From assembly GCA_964529975.1 (NCBI GenBank), contig CAZGXW010000027.1:1-32572 (forward strand): a DNA stretch of 32,572 nucleotides. Reading direction: 5' to 3'. The notes under the pieces are model-generated. The model was not told where the DNA came from, did no database searches, and worked only from the letters and a program-made list of their open reading frames with translations. A program made the position numbers and the translations under genes. The stretch is from JADFMN01 sp964529975. GTDB lineage: Bacteria > Armatimonadota > Fimbriimonadia > Fimbriimonadales > Fimbriimonadaceae. Each line of letters opens with the position of its first letter. The first letter of the stretch is position 1. Below, in pieces: positions 12,775 through 21,055 of this stretch.

Positions 12775-13981
12775 GCCCTCGTGAAACGAACACGGCGACC
12801 GCGAAGTCCGCGACGACGTTGAGCGCAGTCTTGACGACGTCCGTGATCGGCTCCGTGACTTCGAAGAGGACGATAGCCTCGATCGGCGCCCCTGCGGCCA
12901 TGTAGGCGCCCCATGTCGCGTTGCTTCCTCCGCCAGGGAGGCCCGGCGTTGCAAAACTCAGGAGCACGACAGTTCCGATGAACACGACCAGCGCCTGGGG
13001 AGAGACGACGATTCCGAACGCTGCCGCAATGAAGAGGAGTTTGGCAGTCGACGTGATCGTGCGGTTGACCTTGAACACGCTGACAGAGGTCGGAAGCACG
13101 ATGTCGGAAGCAGGGTCAGGCAGAGCAAGTTGCTTTGCGCTCTCGACCAGGGTGGGAAGTGAAGCGAGCGACGATCGCGTGCCTACGGCCACCGCGATGA
13201 GCGGAGAGATAGCCGCGAGGGTCTCCTTAGCCGACCGTCTTGCAGCTAACACGGTCGCCACGACGAGGACGAACAGGGCGAGGAGAACGAGGACGAGGAT
13301 GTAGGTCGTGAAGTGGACGAGCGTGCCAGCAGTCTCGAGGCCTGAGTCCACCGCAAAGGCAAACGTGAGGGCAAACGCGCCGACGGGTATCGCGAGGAGC
13401 ATCCAATGAACAAACGTGAGGACGGCGTCTCGTACGCCGATGAAGACCTGCTCGACTGGCTTCCTGCGTTCTTGTCCGAGCGAGCGGAGGGCTAGACCGA
13501 AGAGCACGCTGAGGACGGCAAGAGGGAGGACGTCGCCGCTGGCTGCCGCGGCAAAGGCGTTCGAGGGGATGAGTTGCTCGGTCCAATCGCCCTGGACCGG
13601 CGCGACTACGTCGGGTTTTGTCGTCGGCAGGTCGATCCGCTGGGGCTTGTTGATCGAAAAGTAGACCTGGGTGGCGACGACCGAGAAGACCGCTCCAGCG
13701 AGAAGGAGTCCGAGGAACCAAGCGAACGTTCGCGCGCCCCACTTGCCTAGTTCGCCACCCTTGGGGACGGCGCACACGCCGGTGACTAGGAGGCAAATCG
13801 TGAGGGGAACAACGGCGACGCGCAAGGCGTTCATCCAGAGGTCGCCGATCGGTTTGATGTAAGGAAGGGTGTCTAGTAGCCAGTCAGCTGAACCGTTGTG
13901 CGCAAGGGTGCCGAGGAGAAGGCCCAATACAAGCCCGAGCGGGCCACCGATGGTGATCAGTCTCGAAGCCTTCTTGGGCAC
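12710..13981 (-). CDS. Dicarboxylate/amino acid:cation symporter (DAACS family)
   Basis: A 423-residue polytopic protein of the glutamate/C4-dicarboxylate transporter fold. Visible landmarks are the N-terminal helices (PLGLVLGLLLGTLAHN), ALRVAVVPLTICLLVTGV, the HP1 serine region GTRSSLASLP, TM7 PTSVSVFKVNRT, the HP2 loop FATPGLPGGG and TM8 DVVKTALNVVADFAVAV. These are the Na+/substrate-binding elements of the family, though several residues differ from DctA/GltP, so substrate is left open. The C-terminus (after about 405) is a polar Ser/Thr tail that overlaps the convergent gene by 65 bp. It starts at GTG 13981, with TATAAC 6 nt upstream and no SD, so it is a leaderless candidate. Confidence 0.88.
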   Translation of the reverse strand: MPKKASRLITIGGPLGLVLGLLLGTLAHNGSADWLLDTLPYIKPIGDLWMNALRVAVVPLTICLLVTGVCAVPKGGELGKWGARTFAWFLGLLLAGAVFSVVATQVYFSINKPQRIDLPTTKPDVVAPVQGDWTEQLIPSNAFAAAASGDVLPLAVLSVLFGLALRSLGQERRKPVEQVFIGVRDAVLTFVHWMLLAIPVGAFALTFAFAVDSGLETAGTLVHFTTYILVLVLLALFVLVVATVLAARRSAKETLAAISPLIAVAVGTRSSLASLPTLVESAKQLALPDPASDIVLPTSVSVFKVNRTITSTAKLLFIAAAFGIVVSPQALVVFIGTVVLLSFATPGLPGGGSNATWGAYMAAGAPIEAIVLFEVTEPITDVVKTALNVVADFAVAVFVSRGLSQTQSHTSSIPSATAEEPAY

Positions 13982-13987
13982 GGGCGG

Positions 13988-13993
13988 GTTATA
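13988..13993 (-). promoter_or_regulatory. Possible -10 hexamer, leaderless start of symporter gene
   Basis: Minus-strand TATAAC (5/6) ends 6 nt before the GTG at 13981, so transcription would begin at about the start codon. No SD. Confidence 0.45.
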
Positions 13994-14053
13994 CCGGAGA
14001 GGAAGAGGGACGCGGAGACGAAATCGACTGCATAATGTCGGAGAAGGTGTGAG

Positions 14054-15652
14054 ATGGGAAAGGTCTCAACGATTTTCGATCGAGCGGCAGCACTCTTGCC
14101 GACAATCACTGGCTGGCTGTGGCCCATTGGGCCGCTTGCAGTCATCTACCAGTACCGGGCCGACTTAGGTGGCGGCTCCTTTCTTTTCGAACCGTGGTAC
14201 TCGTCTCTGGAGCCAGAGATTCCGCGCATCTTTCTAGTTCTGTTTTGCACTTCTCTTGTTGTGCTCAGTTTGCTTTCGAGGCGGGCGGAGGCGCGAGGAT
14301 GGTACGGTCGGGCGTGGGTGTCTCTCGGCGCATGGCTTTCGTTGCTGGTCGCCGCAAATCTGATTGTGCTCTGGATGGATCTTCCTTGGGCTGGTGTCAC
14401 TCCTTTGCTTGGTAGCGACATATCTCATGGAACGGTCATAGAGCGTATCGCTTTCGTCGGAACCTCAACGATCGGACTCGTCGCGAACTGGCGAGTATTG
14501 CTCCTCGTTCTTGCTTTTGCTGCCGTTCTTGAAGTCCATGCGAGGAAGAATTCGCCTCATTCCTCTCCAGAATCGCACGATGTCGGCCGAAGGGTCGCTT
14601 CGTGGAAGGCTGTGCTTCTTGCCACCTTAGTCGGCGTGTTGATAGAGACGTTCCCACCCTTCCTCACAGTCGTGTCCTCTGCGGTAGGTTGGTCGACAAC
14701 AATCTTTGACGCGATCTACGAGTTTGTGCTCCTCACTCTTGGCAGCTACTTTGACGCGCTCCTCATCCTGTTTACCGCCATGGCGTTCTACGCTTGGAAG
14801 ACTAGTGCACATGTAGAGGTCGACGACAGAGGTGTGCGCCTCTACGTGGCTCGTGGCGCAGTCTGTGTCTTCAGTGTGAGATGGAGGCACGTATTGAGCG
14901 TGCGGATGATCGATGTTGGGGGTTCGCCGTTAGGCATACGCCTAACCATTGGGCGACTTCCTTGGTTCAGGGCGTGGATGACTTTGGGAACTACACGGGA
15001 CGGTGTCGGGCTTGAGAATCTGATCCGGTCGAATGCGAAAGCGCACGGTGTTCTCATTCAAGCCGTCTCTGTCCGCCCTATTGCGCGACGTGTCGGCATC
15101 GTCAGCCTTGGCCTGTGCACTGTGCTGGTTCTCGCGTTCTCGCTTGCGATGTACAGGGAGCTGCAATCATTGACTGAACTCATGCCCGACCGACCGCAGG
15201 TTTTTGGTGAGCGAGACCTGCTTTCAAAGTTTGGGATCCTCAGCGGGCTAGGCGCCGCCCTACTCGGAGTCGGGCTTGGAGCTCTGCTCGTCCGGCGAGA
15301 CGCGTCGATTCGGCTGATCCCCATGGTCGGAGTCGCAATCGCCGCATCGATGCTTCCTGACCCATTCAACTATTGGCTCGTCACCATCGCCATCTATGCG
15401 ATCCTCATGGCTCGGCTCGGGCCGATCGAACCACAACCCTGGATCGCGTTTCCGGACCTCGAATCCGTCGAACTTGGGATGTGGTTCAGTGCCTATAAGT
15501 CGTGTTTTGCAGTGGCCGGCTACATCCTAGCCGTTCTTGCCCTGACACGACCTTGGACAGCGTCGCTTCCCACCTGGCCGTACAGGTTTCACTCGCGATC
15601 TATCCATTCCGAGCATGCGGAAGACGAGAACCGGGCCTTGGCTTCGACCTAA
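14054..15652 (+). CDS. Large polytopic membrane protein, unknown function
   Basis: A 532-residue protein with roughly ten hydrophobic helices in two groups. About residues 10-240 hold five or six helices (WLWPIGPLAVIYQY, IFLVLFCTSLVVLSLLS, WVSLGAWLSLLVAANLIVL, LLLVLAFAAVLEV, YFDALLILFTAMAFYAW). A soluble, beta-rich stretch follows (about 250-345, HVEVDDRGVRLYVARGAVCVFSVRWRHVLSVRMIDVG) resembling a PH-like bacterial domain only in a general way. A second group lies at about 350-510. No family recognised. ATG 14054 has GGAGAAGG about 7 nt upstream. Divergent from the symporter. The 208 nt between it and uvrB hold no gene. Confidence 0.75.
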   Translation: MGKVSTIFDRAAALLPTITGWLWPIGPLAVIYQYRADLGGGSFLFEPWYSSLEPEIPRIFLVLFCTSLVVLSLLSRRAEARGWYGRAWVSLGAWLSLLVAANLIVLWMDLPWAGVTPLLGSDISHGTVIERIAFVGTSTIGLVANWRVLLLVLAFAAVLEVHARKNSPHSSPESHDVGRRVASWKAVLLATLVGVLIETFPPFLTVVSSAVGWSTTIFDAIYEFVLLTLGSYFDALLILFTAMAFYAWKTSAHVEVDDRGVRLYVARGAVCVFSVRWRHVLSVRMIDVGGSPLGIRLTIGRLPWFRAWMTLGTTRDGVGLENLIRSNAKAHGVLIQAVSVRPIARRVGIVSLGLCTVLVLAFSLAMYRELQSLTELMPDRPQVFGERDLLSKFGILSGLGAALLGVGLGALLVRRDASIRLIPMVGVAIAASMLPDPFNYWLVTIAIYAILMARLGPIEPQPWIAFPDLESVELGMWFSAYKSCFAVAGYILAVLALTRPWTASLPTWPYRFHSRSIHSEHAEDENRALAST

Positions 15653-15822
15653 ACCCATATGCAAGCGCGATTCTCGAATGGGGGCGGCGCACTGGCACGG
15701 CAGGGTTGGCTTGGTGCATTGCGTTTCGTTCTCGTGGACTGACCGATAGTGATGCCGCGATGGCAGGCTGGGTGGTTGGCTTCGCGCGCTTGAGCCTGAT
15801 AGTCAAAGGGTACGACTGGTCA

Positions 15823-15836
15823 CGTACTCCAGTACG
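15823..15836 (+). promoter_or_regulatory. LexA-like dyad upstream of uvrB
   Basis: CGTAC-TCCA-GTACG, a perfect 5-4-5 dyad 24 nt before the uvrB ATG. The Gram-positive SOS box (CGAAC-N4-GTTCG) has the same half-site length and spacing, with one symmetric change per half. It overlaps where a -35/spacer would be. No lexA gene is in view, so this is inference. Confidence 0.45.
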
Positions 15837-15845
15837 CGGTCATAG

Positions 15846-15851
15846 TAAACT
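15846..15851 (+). promoter_or_regulatory. Possible -10 hexamer of uvrB
   Basis: TAAACT lies 9 nt before the ATG at 15861, with no SD between. CATAGT at 15841-15846 is an overlapping alternative. Confidence 0.35.
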
Positions 15852-15860
15852 GATGTCCAC

Positions 15861-17918
15861 ATGGGGATCGTCAAGTACGACACACCGTTCCAGCTGAACC
15901 CCGAGTTCTCTCCCAAGGGCGACCAGGAGAGGGCGATCGCGGAGCTGTGCGAAGGGCTGGAGAGCGGCTACCGGTTCCAGACGCTGCTTGGCGCGACGGG
16001 TACGGGCAAGACGTACACGATGGCGAGCGTCATCCAGAAGATGCAGCGGCCTGCGCTGATCTTCGCGCACAACAAGACGCTCGCCGCCCAGTTGTGCCAG
16101 GAGTTCCGGGCGTTCTTTCCAGAGAACTCCGTGCAGTACTTCATCTCTTACTACGACTACTACCAGCCGGAGGCATATGTGCCTCAGTCCGACCTCTACA
16201 TAGAGAAGGACTCGAGCGCGAACGAGGAGATCGAGCGGCTGCGCCACGCCGCGACACAGGCTCTCTTGCAAAGGCGCGACGTAGTCGTCGTAGCCAGCGT
16301 TTCGTGCATCTACGGTCTCGGCTCACCGGAAGAATATGCGGAGCAGGCAGTGACCTTCGAGGTCGGACAGGAGTTTGGATTAGATGCCGCGCTAAAGAAG
16401 CTCGTGCAAATGCAGTTCGTGCGGAACGACATGGTGCTCTCGCGCGGTGCGTTCCGGGTGAAAGGCGACCTGCTGGAGATCCAGCCGAAAGACGAGGAGA
16501 TCGTGACGCGCGTTGAGTTCTTCGGTGACACGGTCGAGCGCATCCGACTGGTCGATCCTTTGACGATGGACGTGATCGACGAGCCGACGAAGTGCAGCGT
16601 GTTTCCTGCGACGCACTACGTGACGCCGTGGGAGCGGCTTGACAGCGTGCTCAAGCAGATTGAAGAAGAGAGGGACGCCCAGATTGCGTACTTTCAGTCA
16701 GAGAACAAACTGCTGGAGGCACAGCGCCTGAAACAGAGGACGGACTTCGACCTCGAAATGATTAGAGAGGTCGGCTACTGCAGCGGCATCGAGAACTACT
16801 CTCGGTACTTCGATGGCCGCAAGCCTGGCGAGCCACCGTACACCCTCTTAGACTTCTTGCCGAGGGACGCGATCGTGTTTATCGATGAGTCGCACGCGAC
16901 TCTGCCCCAGATCAGGGCAATGTACAACGGCGACAGGCAGAGGAAATCGGTGTTGGTCGACTACGGGTTCCGTCTGCCGTCAGCGCTCGACAACCGGCCC
17001 CTGAAGTTCGAAGAGTTTTTGGAGCGCGTCCCCCAAGTCGTGTTCGTCTCGGCGACTCCTGGCGAGTTTGAGTCGACGCACGAGCAACAGCGCGTACAAC
17101 AGATCATTCGTCCGACGTACATCGTGGATCCGGTGGTCGAGGTGCGGCCGACCAAGGGGCAGATCGACGATCTCATCCATGAAATCCAGGAGCGAGCGAG
17201 TCGAGGTGAGCGGACGCTGGTCACGACTCTGACGAAGAAGATGGCCGAGGACTTGACCGGGTATTTGGAGGATTTGGCCGTCAAAGTTAACTATATCCAC
17301 AGTAACGTCCACTCGTTGGAGAGGCCGGAGATCCTTCGTGACCTGCGACTCGGGGTCTACGACGTAGTAGTCGGCGTGAACCTGCTTCGCGAGGGTCTGG
17401 ACTTGCCAGAGGTCACTCTGGTGGCTATCCTAGATGCGGACAAGGAGGGTTTCCTGAGGTCGGAGACTTCGCTCGTGCAGACGATCGGTCGTGCGGCCCG
17501 CAACGTCGGGGGGAAGGTCATCCTCTATGCCGATGGGATCACCGGATCGATGGAGCGAGCGATCGCCGAAACGAACCGCAGGCGCGAGGTGCAGCAAGCG
17601 TACAACGAGGCTCACGGCATCACTCCACAGACTGTGCACAAAGCGGTACGGGAGACCGTTCGCTCTCATGACATGGTGGCGGAGACGCAAGCGGCCTATG
17701 GCGAAACGATCGACACCAACGCGCCGGTCATGATCGAAGACCTGCCTCTGCTCATCGGGCAACTAGAGTCGCAGATGAAGGAACTTGCGAAGAACATGGA
17801 GTTCGAGAGAGCGGCTCAAGTGCGTGACGAGATCGGCGCGCTGAGAAAACTGATGGGCGTCAGCGACGGAAGGATTGGGGTGGAGAAGCGCAAACTGCCG
17901 GGACGGGTCCGCCGTTAG
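15861..17918 (+). CDS. uvrB: Excinuclease ABC subunit B
   Basis: A 685-residue protein of full family length. It has helicase motif I GATGTGKT (residues 44-51), the UvrB beta-hairpin YYDYYQPEAYVP, helicase motif II with DESH, motif VI QTIGRAARN, and a C-terminal UVR domain (QLESQMKELAKNMEFERAAQVRDEI) that contacts UvrC. In nucleotide excision repair UvrB is loaded on damaged DNA by UvrA and positions UvrC. A LexA-like dyad upstream suggests damage control. There is no SD. UvrA and UvrC are not in the window. The stop interlocks (TTAG 17915-17918) with the convergent acetyltransferase gene. Confidence 0.98.
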   Translation: MGIVKYDTPFQLNPEFSPKGDQERAIAELCEGLESGYRFQTLLGATGTGKTYTMASVIQKMQRPALIFAHNKTLAAQLCQEFRAFFPENSVQYFISYYDYYQPEAYVPQSDLYIEKDSSANEEIERLRHAATQALLQRRDVVVVASVSCIYGLGSPEEYAEQAVTFEVGQEFGLDAALKKLVQMQFVRNDMVLSRGAFRVKGDLLEIQPKDEEIVTRVEFFGDTVERIRLVDPLTMDVIDEPTKCSVFPATHYVTPWERLDSVLKQIEEERDAQIAYFQSENKLLEAQRLKQRTDFDLEMIREVGYCSGIENYSRYFDGRKPGEPPYTLLDFLPRDAIVFIDESHATLPQIRAMYNGDRQRKSVLVDYGFRLPSALDNRPLKFEEFLERVPQVVFVSATPGEFESTHEQQRVQQIIRPTYIVDPVVEVRPTKGQIDDLIHEIQERASRGERTLVTTLTKKMAEDLTGYLEDLAVKVNYIHSNVHSLERPEILRDLRLGVYDVVVGVNLLREGLDLPEVTLVAILDADKEGFLRSETSLVQTIGRAARNVGGKVILYADGITGSMERAIAETNRRREVQQAYNEAHGITPQTVHKAVRETVRSHDMVAETQAAYGETIDTNAPVMIEDLPLLIGQLESQMKELAKNMEFERAAQVRDEIGALRKLMGVSDGRIGVEKRKLPGRVRR

Positions 17919-18928
17919 TTCCACTCGGTTCTCAATAGCCCGTAAATGTTGTCGTCGACGCGAGTTCCGTTCCACTCGACTTTCTCGCGCAGAGCTCCCT
18001 CGTACTTGAATCCAAGTCTCTCGAGCACGCGTTGGGACTCCTTATTGTTGGCGAAGACCCACGCCTGCACTCGGTATAGACCGAGCTCTGCAAATCCGTA
18101 GCGCACGACTTCTTTGACTGCCTCGGTCATGTACCCGCTTCCCCAGAACCGAGGCGACAACTCATAGCCGAGCGTGCCGGTCGCAGACTTCTCGAGCGAA
18201 AGCCGGATGCGTCCTATTGTCTCATCGCCGAGTTTCAGAGACCAATAGAGACCGCTGCGCGGATAGTTTGAGAGAGCGGCGATTGCGTCGTTGCAGGTCT
18301 CCAAGCATAGTTCTTCAGTCATCCGCCCAGGCGGGTAGCGCGACTGAAACCGCGCGTCGCTCCACCACTCGAGGACTTGCGGGATGTCGGACTCGCATTG
18401 CTCGGTAAGCGTGAGTCTCTCTGTGGTCAGTACTGGGCGAAGCCGCTTGCTCATTACGACACTAACGTAGTTCGTGCCGTCCCAGTCCACGCTGCCAACG
18501 TGGCGGTAGCCCCTCCTGGCGTAGTAGTCGATGAGGTGTTTCGCACCCTCGGCCGTGTCGATCGCTGCCTCTGTGCCGCCTTGGTAAAATGCGTGCGCCT
18601 CTGCCTCACAGAGGAGCCTCGAGCCGAGGCCCGATTTCTGAGCAGATGGCTCGACCGCGAACTGGGTGACGATCCAATGTCCAGGGTCCTTGTACCACTC
18701 GGGGTCGCCCAAGTCGTCGGACTGCTTGACCGTGACGGTTCCGACGATCTTCCCGCCGTCAATGGCGACAAGGGTATGGCCCTCGCTGCATCGCTGGCGC
18801 GTGTCGGACTCGCTTTGCCAAGTCCCCCAGAAACGAAACCCCATGTCGCCCAACCGTTTGTAGGCGGCATGGATGAGGTCGGTTATCTCGCTCATCGAGT
18901 CGTTCGGGCCTAGAGGGCGGATGGTCAC
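17915..18928 (-). CDS. Tandem GNAT acetyltransferase (two fused domains)
   Basis: A 337-residue protein with two GNAT folds. Residues 1-165: IVTQFAVEPSAQKSGLGSRLLCEAEAHA is the acetyl-CoA motif A with QxxGxG/A replaced by QKSGLG, then YYARRGYRHVG. Residues 166-337 are a RimJ/RimL-like domain: LTTERLTLTEQCESDIPQVLEWW, LGYELSPRFWGSGYMTEAVKEVVRYGF, NNKESQRVLERLGFKYEGALRE. Acceptors are unknown; the second domain's family acts on protein N-termini or antibiotics. The start is uncertain: GTG 18928 or the internal ATG ten codons later (MSEITDL). TAACAT lies 12 nt before the GTG. It is divergent from the small membrane gene, almost abutting it. Confidence 0.88.
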   Translation of the reverse strand: MTIRPLGPNDSMSEITDLIHAAYKRLGDMGFRFWGTWQSESDTRQRCSEGHTLVAIDGGKIVGTVTVKQSDDLGDPEWYKDPGHWIVTQFAVEPSAQKSGLGSRLLCEAEAHAFYQGGTEAAIDTAEGAKHLIDYYARRGYRHVGSVDWDGTNYVSVVMSKRLRPVLTTERLTLTEQCESDIPQVLEWWSDARFQSRYPPGRMTEELCLETCNDAIAALSNYPRSGLYWSLKLGDETIGRIRLSLEKSATGTLGYELSPRFWGSGYMTEAVKEVVRYGFAELGLYRVQAWVFANNKESQRVLERLGFKYEGALREKVEWNGTRVDDNIYGLLRTEWN

Positions 18929-18960
18929 TTGGCGCGAGCGATGTTATCACGCCCCGCCCG

Positions 18961-18966
18961 TATACT
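18961..18966 (+). promoter_or_regulatory. -10 hexamer, likely leaderless GTG start
   Basis: TATACT (5/6) ends 7 nt before the GTG at 18974, so the predicted start site falls at or next to the first codon base. Confidence 0.45.
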
Positions 18967-18973
18967 GGGGACT

Positions 18974-19387
18974 GTGGTCAAGAAGCCGCGCGCGGTGCTT
19001 TGGTACAAGGTGTACTGCTACCTGTTCGCGGCGCTCAACTTCTATTCCGCGTGGCACGGCCTGACGATCGTGCGCGATCCTGATGGAATCCTCCAGAGGT
19101 TTCAGATCCTGCGCGACCAAGTCGTGGACGATCAGACACGGGACTTGATGCTCTTCATGATCGGCTCGATGGGTTGGACTCTGCTCCTGATCGGTGCCGT
19201 GTTTGGAGTGACTGCTTTCAGCCTACCGAACGCGCCTGACAATCGCAAGACCTGGGTCGCACACCTGGTCCATATCGTCGTCGGAACCACGAGTTGCGTC
19301 CTCACGCCGTTTTGCATCGTGCTTCTCGTCGCGTGGCTCAAGCCCGAAGTGAAAGAGCACTTCGGTGTCTTGCCGCGCGAGCGATGA
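18974..19387 (+). CDS. Small membrane protein, unknown function
   Basis: A 137-residue protein with three hydrophobic stretches (VYCYLFAALNFYSAWHGL, LMLFMIGSMGWTLLLIGAVFGVTAF, HIVVGTTSCVLTPFCIVLLVAWL) and a basic N-terminus (VKKPRAVLWYK). No family recognised. The start is set at GTG 18974, because the open frame upstream runs through a TATACT -10-like hexamer; GGGG lies 4 nt before the GTG. A TTG at 18929 would abut the divergent gene and is judged less likely. It ends 2 bp before the stop of the convergent lpd gene. Confidence 0.68.
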   Translation: MVKKPRAVLWYKVYCYLFAALNFYSAWHGLTIVRDPDGILQRFQILRDQVVDDQTRDLMLFMIGSMGWTLLLIGAVFGVTAFSLPNAPDNRKTWVAHLVHIVVGTTSCVLTPFCIVLLVAWLKPEVKEHFGVLPRER

Positions 19388-19389
19388 CG

Positions 19390-20835
19390 CTACATCTTGT
19401 GGATCGCGTGCCCGTGGGCGTCTTCGTATGCCTCGAGCACGGCTTCGGACATCGTTGGGTGTGCGTGGATCGTGTCCACCATCACGTCGATCGTCGCCTC
19501 GAGTTTGATGGCGACGACGGCCTGATGGATCATGTCGGTGACCCCGTGCCCGACCATGTGGACGCCGAGAACCTCTCCGTACTTCTTCTCTGCAACGACC
19601 TTGACGAACCCGTCCTGGTGGGTCGAGGCCATCGCCTTGCCCAGAGGTCGGAACATGAACTTCCCGACAGTGACGTCGTAGCCCTGCTCTCGAGCCTGGC
19701 CCTCCGTGAGGCCGACAGAAGCGACTTCCGGGACTGTGTAGATACAGTTGGGGATCGCCTTGTGGTCGGCCTTGCGCCCTGATCCCTTGACGATGTTCTC
19801 CGCGGCGACCGTCCCCTGGTAGGAAGCGACGTGTGCCAGTTGGATGATGCCGTTAACGTCGCCAATGGCGTAGATGTTGTCCACGCTCGTCTGCATCGTG
19901 TCTTTGACTTCGATTCCGGTGCGACTCGTCTTGACGCCGATCTTCTCGAGGTTGAGGTTGTCGGTGAACGCACGTCGACCGACGGCGACCAAGACGACCT
20001 CGGCGTCGAGTTCCTTGGCCTCGTTGCCACTCTTGACTCCGACCTTCCATCCGTCTTTCGTCTTTGAAAGTTTTTCGACGGCACTGCCGGTCATGAGTTT
20101 GACGCCTTGGCGGGTCATCAGTTTTCCGAGTTCTGTGCTGCAGTCCTCGTCCATCATGGGGATGATCTTGGGCATCATCTCGACCACTGTGACGTCGCAG
20201 CCGAGCGCGTTGAAGACGTAGGCAAACTCGACACCGATTACCCCACCGCCGATGACGACCATCTTCTTCGGGACGTGCGTGGCATTCACGGCGTCGTCAC
20301 TGGTCCAGATGCCCTCCTTGACGCCTCCCTCGAGCCCTGGGATTTTCGGGACGATGATCGCAGACCCTGTTGCGATGATGAAAGACCGTGCCTTGACCTT
20401 CTGCTTCTTGCCGTCCCTTTCGACTTCGATCGTGTTCTTGTCCAGAAACGTGGCGAAGCCTTCGACGTGCGTTATGCCGTTCTTCTTGAAGAGCATGCCG
20501 ATGCCGCCCCGCTGGGTCTGGACGATCTTGTCCTTGCGGGCGGCCATCTTGGAAAAGTCGTAGCCGACCTCTCCCTTGACGGTTACACCATAGGCGTCGG
20601 CGTGCTTGACGTGCTGGTATGCCTCGGCGCTCGCGATCCAGACCTTGCTTGGGATGCAGCCCCAGTTGAGGCACGTGCCGCCTAGATACTCCTTCTCGAC
20701 GACCGTGACCTTTGCTCCAAGTTGCGCTGCCCTGATCGCCGCGACATACCCGCCGGGCCCTCCACCGATCACGACGACATCTGCGTCGAACTTGTCGCTG
20801 GTTTGTGGGCTGGTCTTTTCCTTTGTCTGTGGCAT
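19390..20835 (-). CDS. lpdA: Dihydrolipoyl dehydrogenase (E3)
   Basis: A 481-residue class I pyridine nucleotide-disulfide oxidoreductase of normal length. It has an FAD-binding VVVIGGGPGGYVAA (residues 20-33), the redox disulfide GGTCLNWGC (Cys55/Cys60), an NAD domain VVIGGGVIGVEFAYVF, a second FAD contact YAIGDVNG, and the C-terminal dimer-interface active-site signature HAHPTMSEAVLEA with catalytic His/Glu. It reoxidises dihydrolipoyl groups of 2-oxoacid dehydrogenases or the glycine cleavage system; no E1/E2 genes are in view. The frame stays open 232 codons upstream, but that part is antisense to the PAS gene and runs through the dyad. ATG 20835 gives the family N-terminus. A TATAGGTT sequence lies about 10 nt before it. 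Confidence 0.97.
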   Translation of the reverse strand: MPQTKEKTSPQTSDKFDADVVVIGGGPGGYVAAIRAAQLGAKVTVVEKEYLGGTCLNWGCIPSKVWIASAEAYQHVKHADAYGVTVKGEVGYDFSKMAARKDKIVQTQRGGIGMLFKKNGITHVEGFATFLDKNTIEVERDGKKQKVKARSFIIATGSAIIVPKIPGLEGGVKEGIWTSDDAVNATHVPKKMVVIGGGVIGVEFAYVFNALGCDVTVVEMMPKIIPMMDEDCSTELGKLMTRQGVKLMTGSAVEKLSKTKDGWKVGVKSGNEAKELDAEVVLVAVGRRAFTDNLNLEKIGVKTSRTGIEVKDTMQTSVDNIYAIGDVNGIIQLAHVASYQGTVAAENIVKGSGRKADHKAIPNCIYTVPEVASVGLTEGQAREQGYDVTVGKFMFRPLGKAMASTHQDGFVKVVAEKKYGEVLGVHMVGHGVTDMIHQAVVAIKLEATIDVMVDTIHAHPTMSEAVLEAYEDAHGHAIHKM

Positions 20836-20991
20836 GGGCTTTCGCAACCTATAAGGCTTTTCGGGGAGTCCAAGTGCCCGCGGACGGGACTGAGGACGAG
20901 GGCAGTGTACCCACGGGTTTTGCGCCGTCCTGGACCGGGCGTCAATCCGCATTCTTGCCAGGGGTCGCGGGTTCAAAGTGCCGGTTTTTGC

Positions 20992-21030
20992 ACTGTCCTG
21001 TGCAATGGCTACCATTGCTTCCTGTACAGT
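20992..21030 (+). promoter_or_regulatory. Extended dyad upstream of the PAS-array gene
   Basis: Nested inverted repeats: outer ACTGT (20992-20996)/ACAGT (21026-21030) and inner GCAATGG (21002-21008)/CCATTGC (21012-21018) around CTA. A further overlapping dyad, TTGCAC-N6-GTGCAA, covers 20988-21005. It lies in the 220-nt divergent space between lpdA and the sensor gene. It may be an operator or an RNA hairpin. Confidence 0.6.
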
Positions 21031-21055
21031 GGTCGATAGGTTGTTGTCTGGGGCT

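Noticed and set aside
15502..15860. Small gene between the polytopic protein and uvrB
   Set aside because: The open frame overlaps the 3' end of the upstream gene out of frame, runs into uvrB, and has no SD or coding-like composition.
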